From Fidelibacterota bacterium (GTDB lineage: Bacteria > Fidelibacterota > UBA2242 > JAOZSR01): a stretch of 53,569 nucleotides of DNA. The notes below the pieces were generated by a model. That model saw nothing but the letters and a program-made list of their open reading frames with translations, did not search any database and was not told the origin of the DNA. The first letter of the stretch is position 1. Each line of letters begins with the position of its first letter. The translations under genes were made by a program, and so were the position numbers. Below, in pieces: positions 26,936 to 36,086 of this stretch. The DNA lies in NCBI GenBank assembly GCA_029939575.1, contig JAOZSR010000016.1:1-53569 (forward strand), written 5' to 3'.

Positions 26936-28765
26936 ATGAAGAAACAATTGATAATTTTACAGATTATTTTACTGGCTCTCTCGGTTTTATTAAGTGCTGG
27001 TGAAAAAGGATTTAAACATTTTATAACCACTAAAGATGGTAAATTATTCAATGGAAAAGTTGAATATCGCTTTGTTTCATGGAATATTCCAAATCTTAAT
27101 TTTGTAGAAGACGAAATGGTTTTTGAAAAGAAACATGCTTTCCGTCTGCCTGATGAATATGAATTACGTGATGCAATGGAATCTGTCGATCAACTTGGCG
27201 GGAAAGTGATCCGAAGTTATACAATTCCTGTAATCCGTGAAACTGATACGCCTGACATTCCTCGCTATGTTCTTGGACCGAATAAGTTTGATGAAGAATC
27301 CTTTAAGTGCATGGACCAAATGCTGGCAATAGCCAATGAAACAGGAATTAGATTGATTGTTCCTCTTCTGAATAATTGGAAATGGATGGGTGGAGTTCCT
27401 CAGTATGCAGGTTTTCGTGGGAAAGAATTCAAAGATTTCTGGAGAGATCCACAGCTAATAGATGACTTCAAAAAGACTATTGATTATGTACTGAATCGTA
27501 CAAACACAATCACAGGAATAAAATATAAAGATGATAAATCTATTCTTTGCTGGGAAACCGGAAATGAACTGCAATCTACTCCAGAATGGGCTTCCGAAAT
27601 ATGTAAATACATCAAGTCAGTTGATAAAAATCATCTTGTAATGGATGGCTTTCATTCCAACAGATTACGTAAAATGTCAATCGAAGATCCCAATGTCGAT
27701 ATTGTTACAACACATCATTATGAATCTCATGCAGAAGATTTAATCTTAAACATTCAAAAAAATATCAAAGATTTGAAAGGGAAAAAACCTTATATACTTG
27801 GAGAATTTGGATTTCTCAGTACAGTTTCCATGGCACAAATTCTTGATGAAGTAATAGAAACTGATGTTTCCGGAGCATTGATCTGGAGTTTGCGTTCTCA
27901 TCGTCGTGAAGGTGGATTTTATTGGCATTCCGAACCTCTGGGACTTGGCTTTTACAAAGCATATCATTTTCCGGGATTTCCATCAGGAGAAGAATATGAT
28001 GAAATCAATCTTGTCAACATGATGCGTGAAAAGGCCTACAAAATCCAGGGTAAAGAACTACCTGATTTACCAAAACCAAAAACCCCTGTTTTACTGCTAA
28101 CTAAAGATTTAACCAAAATCAATTGGCAAGGATCGGTAGGTGCTTCTGCTTATGACGTACAGAGAGCTGATTCAAAAAGAGGTCCATGGCAAACAGTAGG
28201 TTTTAACATCTCTGATGCTAAATATCAATATACAGACCTGTTCAATGATAAATCTGCAAAATCTGGTAAAAAATATTTCTATCGTGTAATTGCTAAAAAT
28301 ATATCTGGTGAGTCTGCTCCTTCCAATATCATTGGTCCTTTGAAAGCAGAGCATCATACACTAGTGGATCATATGGATAATGTTGCCACTTTTTATGATG
28401 CAAAGGGTAAGTTTGAAATTAAAACTGACAATGACCGCATTTTTAAAGAAGACATGTACAGGTTAGAAATGCAAAAAGAGGGTGAACTGGTTTACTATGT
28501 TACAGAAAACATAAAAGCAGCAAAGATCTACTCATATTCAAAAGATGATGAAAATGTTTTTGAATTTTTTGTATCCAGAGATAATAAAAATTATATGAAA
28601 ATTGATGCCGGTGCTGAAAATTTCACCTTTGGTAAAGGTGATTATAATTATCAAAATCCAATATTATATACTATTACAAATAAAGCAAAAGATAACAAAT
28701 ATTTAAAGATCAAATTTAAAAAGTTAGCACAAATTTCAAGGATCGAAATCAAATATGGAAACTAA
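26936..28765 (+). CDS. Secreted GH5-like clan GH-A glycosidase, probable beta-mannanase
   Basis: 609 aa with signal peptide (1-20). The ATG at 26936 is preferred: it follows GAAGGAAG, whereas an upstream in-frame start at 26900 overlaps the sulfatase gene and lacks a signal sequence. The TIM barrel (about 25-380) shows the acid/base pair N210-E211 (CWETGNELQ) and the nucleophile E290 (ILGEFGF), as in GH5 and related clan A enzymes. An FN3-like domain (about 395-480) and a C-terminal discoidin-like sandwich (about 490-609) follow. Subfamily is not clear. The gene overlaps the downstream epimerase by 11 nt, tying it to manno-oligosaccharide metabolism. Confidence 0.85.
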   Translation: MKKQLIILQIILLALSVLLSAGEKGFKHFITTKDGKLFNGKVEYRFVSWNIPNLNFVEDEMVFEKKHAFRLPDEYELRDAMESVDQLGGKVIRSYTIPVIRETDTPDIPRYVLGPNKFDEESFKCMDQMLAIANETGIRLIVPLLNNWKWMGGVPQYAGFRGKEFKDFWRDPQLIDDFKKTIDYVLNRTNTITGIKYKDDKSILCWETGNELQSTPEWASEICKYIKSVDKNHLVMDGFHSNRLRKMSIEDPNVDIVTTHHYESHAEDLILNIQKNIKDLKGKKPYILGEFGFLSTVSMAQILDEVIETDVSGALIWSLRSHRREGGFYWHSEPLGLGFYKAYHFPGFPSGEEYDEINLVNMMREKAYKIQGKELPDLPKPKTPVLLLTKDLTKINWQGSVGASAYDVQRADSKRGPWQTVGFNISDAKYQYTDLFNDKSAKSGKKYFYRVIAKNISGESAPSNIIGPLKAEHHTLVDHMDNVATFYDAKGKFEIKTDNDRIFKEDMYRLEMQKEGELVYYVTENIKAAKIYSYSKDDENVFEFFVSRDNKNYMKIDAGAENFTFGKGDYNYQNPILYTITNKAKDNKYLKIKFKKLAQISRIEIKYGN

Positions 28766-29966
28766 AATTATTGATTATCTTGAGAAACGATTAGCAACAG
28801 AGCTTTACGACAATATCCTACCATTTTGGATTGACAATACTGTAGATAATGAAAATGGTGGATTTCTTGGTCGAATTTTCAATGACCTATCAGCTGAGGA
28901 AAAAGCCCCAAAAGGTTTGATACTGAATGCGAGAATATTGTGGACTTTTTCCAAAGCCTACAATATTTCCAAAATCAAAGATTATCTGGATATGGCCCAC
29001 CGTTCTTATGAATACCTGATTGATAAATTTCGCGATCAGGAATTTGGTGGTTTTGTCTGGAGTGTGGATTATCAGGGTAATTTTGATGATGATAAAAAAA
29101 GGGCATACGGACAAGGATTTGCAATTTATGGATTATCAGAATACTATTTAGCCACCAAAAATGAAGTGGCCTTGAAAACAGCTATTGATACATTTAATAC
29201 ATTGGAAAAATATGCTTTTGACGAGGAGAACACCGGTTATTTCGAAACTTATAATCGTAACTGGACTATGGCTGATGACCTTCGCCTAAGTGAAAGGGAT
29301 ATGGATGAGAAAAAATCCATGAACAATCATCTGCATGTAATAGAAGGCTATGCAAACCTCTATAAAATCTGGAAAAATGACCTTCTCCGGAAGCAACTTC
29401 GAAACCTTATACTGAATTTCCGTGATAAAATATTGAATCCGGAAAATATGCACTTTTATATGTTTTTTGATGAAAAATGGAATCCTCGCTCAAAGAATGA
29501 ATCCTATGGTCATGATATTGAAGGAAGTTGGCTTTTACTGGAATGTGCAAAAATTCTGGGCGATGATGAATTGACAGCAGAAATCAGCGATATTGCAGTG
29601 AAAATGGCAAAAATATCAAAAGATAATCACCTGGAACCTGATGGTGCTATTAGTTTTGAATTGGAAAAGCACGGCTTAAATACAGAAAGACATTGGTGGG
29701 TAATGGCTGAAGCTTTGGTGGGCTACTTCAATGCTTATGAGATTTCCGGAGATAAAAAATTCCTCTATGCTGTACAAAAAGTATGGGATTATATCAATCA
29801 TCATCATGTGGACAAGGAACTAGGTGAATGGATTTATCTTCTGGATAAAGATGGAAATATAGCTGAAAAGGAATATAAAGTTTCCGAATGGAAAGGTCCT
29901 TATCATAACGGACGGGCTTGTATGGAAATATTAGCAAGAATTCAAAAAATAAAATATGGAAAATGA
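28755..29966 (+). CDS. AGE-family 2-epimerase (mannobiose/cellobiose 2-epimerase type)
   Basis: 403 aa, cytoplasmic (no signal peptide), full length for the N-acylglucosamine/cellobiose 2-epimerase family with its alpha6/alpha6 barrel. Residues corresponding to the essential set of characterised cellobiose 2-epimerases are visible: R60 (LNARILW), H253 (YGHDIEGSW) and H384 (GPYHNGRACME), plus HWWVMAEALVG. In the known mannan pathway this enzyme turns beta-1,4-mannobiose into mannosyl-glucose, which the GH130 enzyme encoded next then phosphorolyses. Gene order and overlap with the upstream glycosidase support exactly that role. Its activity on cellobiose cannot be excluded from sequence. Confidence 0.93.
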   Translation: METKIIDYLEKRLATELYDNILPFWIDNTVDNENGGFLGRIFNDLSAEEKAPKGLILNARILWTFSKAYNISKIKDYLDMAHRSYEYLIDKFRDQEFGGFVWSVDYQGNFDDDKKRAYGQGFAIYGLSEYYLATKNEVALKTAIDTFNTLEKYAFDEENTGYFETYNRNWTMADDLRLSERDMDEKKSMNNHLHVIEGYANLYKIWKNDLLRKQLRNLILNFRDKILNPENMHFYMFFDEKWNPRSKNESYGHDIEGSWLLLECAKILGDDELTAEISDIAVKMAKISKDNHLEPDGAISFELEKHGLNTERHWWVMAEALVGYFNAYEISGDKKFLYAVQKVWDYINHHHVDKELGEWIYLLDKDGNIAEKEYKVSEWKGPYHNGRACMEILARIQKIKYGK

Positions 29967-30025
29967 AATTTAATATTTGAAACCAGAAACCTGAGTTCAC
30001 AAACATCAAATAAAAAGGACATAAA

Positions 30026-31216
30026 ATGAACAAAGAACAATATAGATTTAAATTAAAAGAGATGTTGAAGGAACATGAAGAATTCCTGCGTATTCCAAAT
30101 GAAAAACTACCTTCAGAAAATAATATTTTTCATCGCTATAAAAATCCTATCCTGACAGGAAAACATGCTCCAATTCATTGGCGATTTGATCTGGATTATG
30201 AAACAAATCCAAACTTGCTGGAAAGACTGGGAATCAATACTGCTTTTAATTCTGGTGCAATCGAATTGAATGGAAAGATCTATCTTGCAGTAAGAGTTGA
30301 AGGATATGACAGAAAATCCTTCTTCGCAATTGCAGAAAGTGAAACAGGTGTAGATAACTTCAGATTCTGGGATTTTCCAATCACAATGCCGGAAACTGAT
30401 AATCCCGATGCCAATGTTTATGACATGCGTCTCACAAAACATAAAGATGGATGGATTTATGGTGTTTTTTGTACTGAACGTAAAGATCCAGATGCTGCTC
30501 CCGGTGACCTTTCTTCAGCAACGGCACAAGCAGGAATTGCTCGTACAAAGGATATGAAAACCTGGGAAAGACTTCCCGATTTGAAATCCAATTCGCAGCA
30601 ACAGCGAAACGTGGTGCTTCATGAAGAATTTGTTGATGGCAAGTATGCTTTTTACACACGACCACAAGATGGTTTCATTGATGCTGGTAAAGGTGGCGGA
30701 ATCGGTTGGGCATTATGTGAAGATATTACAAATCCAGAGATTGGTGAAGAAAAAATTATCGACACCCGCGACTATCACACAATCAAAGAATCCAAAAATG
30801 GACAGGGACCTGCTCCTATTAAAACTGATGAGGGCTGGTTGCATATTGCTCATGGAGTTCGTGGCTGCGCTGCCGGATTGCGCTATGTAATCTATATGTT
30901 TATGACAGATAAAAATGATCCTTCAGAAATGATATACTCTCCCGGTGGATTCTTCATGGCTCCTGAAGGTGAAGAACGTATCGGTGATGTATCCAATGTA
31001 CTTTTCATCAATGGCTGGGTTAAACGTGATAACGGCGAAGTTCTGATCTATTATGCATCTTCAGATACCAGAATGCATGTTGCTACTTCTACCGTAGGCA
31101 AACTAGTTGATTATTGCAAAGGTACACCTTCTGATCCATTACGAACAGCGGCTTGTGTTGCTCAAAGAAATAAAATGATTGAGAAAAATCTGGAAATTCT
31201 AAAAAATTTGAAATAG
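30026..31216 (+). CDS. GH130 4-O-beta-mannosyl-glucose phosphorylase
   Basis: 396 aa, cytoplasmic, a five-bladed propeller of family GH130 subfamily 1 (very close in length to characterised mannosyl-glucose phosphorylases). The conserved general acid is D133 in NVYDMRLT; other conserved blocks are FNSGAIELNGKIYLAVRVEG, QQQRNVVLHEEFVDGKYAFY and GQGPAPIKTDEGWLHIAHG. It uses phosphate to split mannosyl-glucose into alpha-mannose-1-phosphate and glucose. It has its own AAGGA ribosome-binding site, 59 nt after the epimerase gene, and completes a phosphorolytic mannobiose pathway. No GH2 beta-mannosidase or GH130_2 enzyme is present in the window. Confidence 0.95.
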   Translation: MNKEQYRFKLKEMLKEHEEFLRIPNEKLPSENNIFHRYKNPILTGKHAPIHWRFDLDYETNPNLLERLGINTAFNSGAIELNGKIYLAVRVEGYDRKSFFAIAESETGVDNFRFWDFPITMPETDNPDANVYDMRLTKHKDGWIYGVFCTERKDPDAAPGDLSSATAQAGIARTKDMKTWERLPDLKSNSQQQRNVVLHEEFVDGKYAFYTRPQDGFIDAGKGGGIGWALCEDITNPEIGEEKIIDTRDYHTIKESKNGQGPAPIKTDEGWLHIAHGVRGCAAGLRYVIYMFMTDKNDPSEMIYSPGGFFMAPEGEERIGDVSNVLFINGWVKRDNGEVLIYYASSDTRMHVATSTVGKLVDYCKGTPSDPLRTAACVAQRNKMIEKNLEILKNLK

Positions 31217-31329
31217 GAGTATTACTTTGAGATTGTGAATGACCTTGAAGAACGCATAGGTTTTGCGGTTTTATAAAATTTATAATTTCTTCATAAAATA
31301 GTACTGTTAAATAATAACCGGAGTAATTT
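31217..31329 (+). other. 113-bp intercistronic gap
   Basis: The largest gap inside the mannan operon. It contains the palindrome TTATAAA-A-TTTATAA (31271-31285) and no GC-rich terminator. A weak internal promoter is possible, but none can be read with confidence. Confidence 0.4.
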
Positions 31330-34300
31330 TTGAAAAAAATATATTTAATTCTGATAACAATAATTTTGGTATTCCCACTTTTTGCCCAAATAACTTCCTT
31401 TAGTGATGATTTTGAAGATGGAATAATAACCGGCTGGAGTGTGGATACTGATCATCAACGCACTTATGAATTATCAGAATCTGAGGGTGCAATGCACATT
31501 GATTATCATCGTGTTGCAAGTAGTTGGGAATGGGATAATTTTAATTTTACTCCTCCTGAACAAATTGATGTATCTGAAACTCCTGAAATTTCTATCAGAA
31601 TCAAATCTTCAGTAGCTACACAAATTACTGTAAAACCTATCTATTCTAACGGAAAACAAGGGTGGATTCAACAAAATATACCAGGTAATAATGCATGGGA
31701 CTCTTATCTGTTTTCTTTAAGTGCAGAAAATTATACCGGTGCAAATTTGACTATGATTTATTTTTATTTGGATGCAGGAACTACAACTCCAAAATCGGGT
31801 ATTGTTTCCATTGATGATTTTGTTGTTGGAACAGGAGAATTCGTCCTAAAAGTGAATGACCTCATTGCTACTGCCAAAGGTGAAGATACAATTGATCTTG
31901 ATTGGAATTGCAACGACTCTACAGTTGTTGACCATTACAATATCTATCGGGATATGAATGAAGGATTTGATTGTGATGAAAGTACAATGATTACTTCTAA
32001 TGAAGTATCAAAATATAATGATACAGGATTAACAGTGAACACAACTTATTATTACAAAGTAATCGCAACTGATACCGCTGGTAATAATACAAATCCTTCC
32101 AATGAAACTTCTGCCAGAACATTCATTCCCGGATCAGGTCCTTCTGTTTATGTTGAAAACACAAATGAAATATCAGTTGGTGTTTATGAAAAATTTGAAA
32201 TAAATGTAGGCCTGGGAAATGCTATTTTTGAAAATCCCTATAATCCGGAAGAAATAGATTTGAGAGCCATTTTTACTTCTCCCTCTGACAGTGTTTGGGT
32301 GATTTTTGGATTTTATGATAATTACCAGCAAAGAGACCAATGGAAAGTTAGATTTTCTCCAAATGAATCGGGGAACTGGACATATTCCCTCTATGCAACA
32401 GATTTATCAGGAACTGGTACCAGCGATCAGGAAAATTTTACTGTCACAGAATCATCACATAAGGGCTGGATCAGATCATCAGAAGAAAATCCTCATTATT
32501 TTGAACATGACAACGGTGAGACATTTTACGGAATTGGTACTTACAATCCCTGGCAAATGAATGAAAATGAATTAGATAATCTAACATCTCATGGTGGTAA
32601 CTTAGTTGGATTCTGGAATATTATGTATGACGAAGGAAATATTATTGAATCCATGGAATCTGGTTTAGGTAAATATGATCAACCTAAATGTGGGCGGATC
32701 GATCAAATCATAAATTGGGCAGAAGAAAAGGATTTGAAAGCAATGTTTGCAATCTGGCCTCATGATTTGCTTTCCAATACAGTTTGGGTACATCAATGGC
32801 ATTTGAATCCTTACAATTCAATTTGCTCTGTTGAAGAATTTTATAGCGATTTGGAAGCATGGGAATACCAGAAAAAACAATATCGCTACCTAATTGCTCG
32901 CTGGGGCTATAGTCGCGGACTTGGTATTTGGGAAATTGTTAATGAGATAAATGGTACTGATGGTTGGCAAAATGGTTATGTTGCAGACGCCGAGATGTGG
33001 ACACAAAAAGTATCCAATTATTTACGTGAAAATGATCCTTTCAAACATCCAAATACAGCTTCTCAATCAGGTGGAAAATGGTGGCCAAATGGCTATGAAG
33101 TGATCGATATTGCAAATGTTCATATGTATGAAACGCAACTCTTTTCTGCACATTATCCATCAAATCCAATGCGAAGCAGTATGTATGCTTATCAATATAT
33201 TACACAAAAATTCTTCAATGATTTTGAAAAACCAGGAATATTTGGAGAAGCTGGATATGAAAATAGTTATGGTGGATATGAACCAGGAGGAGCAAACTAC
33301 ACTTCTGCTTATCACAATTCCCTATGGGTAAGTTGGGCTTGTGGAATTTCTGCTACTCCAATTTGGTGGGACTATAACATCCTCAGTGGAAATGATTTAG
33401 ATCAATTGCTTGCTTTTCAAAGTTTTATTTCACAAAATATGGAATACCTGGATTTTGCTCACAAAATCTATGAGCCAATAGAAGTCACATCAACAGTTAC
33501 TGATGCTTTTGTAATGGCTTCTGATACTTCCGCTTTTGGCTGGATTCGACAGATAGATGGAATATCAATTTCAGGAATATCTTTCACTATAAATGGATTA
33601 GAAGATTTGAGTTATACGATCAACTATTTCAATACATGGACTGGAGAGTTGATCTCATCAGAGTTACTTCTTGTTGAAAATGGCTCCGGTGTAGCAATCA
33701 TCCCTCCTATTCCATCAAATAAACCTGATGTTGCATTTATTATCAAACCGGAGGAATTTGGAGTAACACCATACCAACTTGTTTTGTCTGCGAATCCGAA
33801 TCAATTACTAAATGATGGTGAAACTACATCAACGATTACTTGTATGGTCAAGGATGAAGAGGAGCGTTTTTGTGGAAACGCAACAAATGAAATTACTTTT
33901 TCAATCATTGGTAATGGTACATTCACCTCAGCCAGTGTTGTCACTTCAATTGGTGGAATATCATCAATAATTTTTCAATCACCAACGCAAGTAGGAACGG
34001 AGAAAATATTTGTATCTTCTGCTGGATTAGAGTCTGATACAATAGAAATTGAAATTACAAATCAGTACAATTTTGATGATTTTGAGTCGTATGAATCCAA
34101 TAGCGATTTGGAAAATTATTGGAAAGTCCAGGGAACATCACAGGCACGATTATATTTGGAAAAAAATCAAATTTATGAAGGTGAACAAAGTCTGAAAGTT
34201 CATTACAATATTGGTAATGGTGCGCCACCATATGCGGCTGTTTATCGGGCAATTTCAAAAGATCTGTCTCAATTTAAATATCTTGGCTTATGGTACAAAC

Positions 34301-34863
34301 CTGCCGGAACAAATCGACAGGTTGCTTTTAGATTATCTGAAAAAAATGGAACAAATTGGGACTATTATATTGATTTGGAAGGATATGCCGGAAAATATAT
34401 AGAAGTTGCTTTGAGTGATTTTACAACATCTGGTTGCAATTGTGAGACAATGGATTTATCAAATATTGATGAAATTTCTATAAATATTTTGAAAGGAAAT
34501 GGTGAGTTTGGAGAAGCGTTGCTATTCTTTGACAGTATTAGATTTTTGACCACAGTAACACAGGTAAATATAGATCTGCAAGATTCAAAAAATATAGTGA
34601 CAAAATTTAAACTAATGCAAAATTATCCAAATCCTTTCAATCCGGAAACCAATATAAGTTATCAAATAAACAAAAGTTCAAATGTAAAACTCCAAATTTA
34701 TGATTTGAGAGGAAAGATAGTTGAAATTTTGGTGAATGAACAAAAATTTGCAGGACAATACAAAGTTATTTGGAATGCTGAAAAACATTCATCCGGAATT
34801 TATGTATATAAATTGATTTCTGATGAAGGTGTTGAAGTAAAGAAATGTGTTTTATTGAAATAA
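31330..34863 (+). CDS. Secreted DUF5060/clan-A glycoside hydrolase with binding modules and type IX sorting tail
   Basis: 1177 aa starting at TTG, 6 nt after GGAG, with signal peptide (1-19). Domains in order: an N-terminal binding-like module (about 22-170), FN3 (about 175-268), DUF5060-type sandwich (about 272-375), TIM barrel (about 378-740), invasin-like Ig domain (about 815-915), CBM11-like module (about 918-1075), and a C-terminal NYPNPFNPETN sorting domain. In the barrel N538-E539 (WEIVNEIN) and E640 (IFGEAGYE) fit the acid/base and nucleophile of clan GH-A. The N-terminal module is homologous to that of the secreted GH26 at 39258. Probably an endo-acting mannanase or related enzyme exported by the type IX system; the exact GH family is uncertain. 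Confidence 0.82.
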   Translation: MKKIYLILITIILVFPLFAQITSFSDDFEDGIITGWSVDTDHQRTYELSESEGAMHIDYHRVASSWEWDNFNFTPPEQIDVSETPEISIRIKSSVATQITVKPIYSNGKQGWIQQNIPGNNAWDSYLFSLSAENYTGANLTMIYFYLDAGTTTPKSGIVSIDDFVVGTGEFVLKVNDLIATAKGEDTIDLDWNCNDSTVVDHYNIYRDMNEGFDCDESTMITSNEVSKYNDTGLTVNTTYYYKVIATDTAGNNTNPSNETSARTFIPGSGPSVYVENTNEISVGVYEKFEINVGLGNAIFENPYNPEEIDLRAIFTSPSDSVWVIFGFYDNYQQRDQWKVRFSPNESGNWTYSLYATDLSGTGTSDQENFTVTESSHKGWIRSSEENPHYFEHDNGETFYGIGTYNPWQMNENELDNLTSHGGNLVGFWNIMYDEGNIIESMESGLGKYDQPKCGRIDQIINWAEEKDLKAMFAIWPHDLLSNTVWVHQWHLNPYNSICSVEEFYSDLEAWEYQKKQYRYLIARWGYSRGLGIWEIVNEINGTDGWQNGYVADAEMWTQKVSNYLRENDPFKHPNTASQSGGKWWPNGYEVIDIANVHMYETQLFSAHYPSNPMRSSMYAYQYITQKFFNDFEKPGIFGEAGYENSYGGYEPGGANYTSAYHNSLWVSWACGISATPIWWDYNILSGNDLDQLLAFQSFISQNMEYLDFAHKIYEPIEVTSTVTDAFVMASDTSAFGWIRQIDGISISGISFTINGLEDLSYTINYFNTWTGELISSELLLVENGSGVAIIPPIPSNKPDVAFIIKPEEFGVTPYQLVLSANPNQLLNDGETTSTITCMVKDEEERFCGNATNEITFSIIGNGTFTSASVVTSIGGISSIIFQSPTQVGTEKIFVSSAGLESDTIEIEITNQYNFDDFESYESNSDLENYWKVQGTSQARLYLEKNQIYEGEQSLKVHYNIGNGAPPYAAVYRAISKDLSQFKYLGLWYKPAGTNRQVAFRLSEKNGTNWDYYIDLEGYAGKYIEVALSDFTTSGCNCETMDLSNIDEISINILKGNGEFGEALLFFDSIRFLTTVTQVNIDLQDSKNIVTKFKLMQNYPNPFNPETNISYQINKSSNVKLQIYDLRGKIVEILVNEQKFAGQYKVIWNAEKHSSGIYVYKLISDEGVEVKKCVLLK

Positions 34864-34925
34864 ATACTTAATTGTTACTCTGAATTTATCAATAGAGTTA
34901 AATACAATTAAAGGGGAAAAATATA

Positions 34926-36068
34926 TTGAGAAAGCCATTAATACAATTTGTATTATTATCAGTAATGTTAATTATAAATGCCTGTGCAGAAAACAGTACA
35001 GAACCAGAAAAATTAGAAACAAATCTGATTGATCAGAATGCAACTAAAGAAACAATTCATTTATATAATAATTTGAAAGAAATTTCCTCGCAATCATTGA
35101 TCTTTGGAATGCATGACGCCCTGGGATATGGTGTTGGCTGGAACAATGAAGATCATCGCTGTGATGTAAAAGATGTTTGTGGCGATTATCCGGCAGTATT
35201 TAGTTGGGATGCAATGACAATTATAGAAGGTGGATATGAGGCAATAAAATTACAGGATCGAATTCTATATGCCTATAATTCTGGTGGAATAAATACTATC
35301 TGCTGGCATTTTCGTGATTATGAAAAGAACAGCTTCTACTCAGAAAATATTAGTTATGATGTGGTTACATCAATTTTACAAGGTGGAAAATATCATGAAG
35401 AATATAAGGTCAGTCTTTTGAAAATCGCAGAGTTCACAAGAAAATTAAGAGGAACCAATGGTGAATTGATTCCTATCATTTTTCGTCCTTATCATGAACA
35501 GAATGGAAGATGGTTTTGGTGGGGAAAAGGTCATCGTACAGAACAACAATATATTGATTTGTGGAGATTTACTATTGAATATCTGAGAGATATTTTGGAA
35601 GTTCATAGTTTTATTTATGCATTTTCACCTGATGGAAATCAGTTTATAACTAAATCAGAATATATGAATGATTATCCGGGAGATGATTATGTAGATCTTT
35701 TCGGGCTGGATTTTTATTTCCCAGGTGGAGATGCTGCCACTGTTGCAAAATTTCAAAATGCCTGTAAAATTATTGTAGAATATGCCCAGGAAAGAGACAA
35801 AGTCGCTGCTGTCACAGAAGCAGGTAGTCGAAAAGATTGGGAACTTTCAGAACTTGCCATTCCACATTGGTTTACTTCATGTTTATTGGCTCCGATAAAA
35901 ATAGATGATACAGCCAGAAATGTTGCTTTTGCCTGTGTTTGGCGTAATGCCAGTACAACTCATCATTTTGCACCTTATCCGGGACATTCATCAGTACCAG
36001 ACTTTTTGAATTTTTATAATGATCCTTTTACAATGTTCTTAGATGAATTAGATAACGTATATAAATAA
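34926..36068 (+). CDS. GH26 endo-beta-1,4-mannanase lipoprotein
   Basis: 380 aa starting at TTG behind AGGGG. The signal sequence ends at Cys20 (INAC), indicating a lipoprotein. The GH26 barrel is complete: the acid/base E191 in IIFRPYHEQNGRWFWWG and the nucleophile E298 in AAVTEAG are in their family-typical contexts. GH26 enzymes are nearly all beta-1,4-mannanases or beta-1,3/1,4-related; with mannobiose genes next to it, mannanase is the natural reading. It is strongly similar to the catalytic domain of the 964-aa protein at 39258 but lacks every accessory domain, so it probably works at a different cell location. Confidence 0.94.
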   Translation: MRKPLIQFVLLSVMLIINACAENSTEPEKLETNLIDQNATKETIHLYNNLKEISSQSLIFGMHDALGYGVGWNNEDHRCDVKDVCGDYPAVFSWDAMTIIEGGYEAIKLQDRILYAYNSGGINTICWHFRDYEKNSFYSENISYDVVTSILQGGKYHEEYKVSLLKIAEFTRKLRGTNGELIPIIFRPYHEQNGRWFWWGKGHRTEQQYIDLWRFTIEYLRDILEVHSFIYAFSPDGNQFITKSEYMNDYPGDDYVDLFGLDFYFPGGDAATVAKFQNACKIIVEYAQERDKVAAVTEAGSRKDWELSELAIPHWFTSCLLAPIKIDDTARNVAFACVWRNASTTHHFAPYPGHSSVPDFLNFYNDPFTMFLDELDNVYK

Positions 36069-36086
36069 TTATTTGGGAAAAATTAA

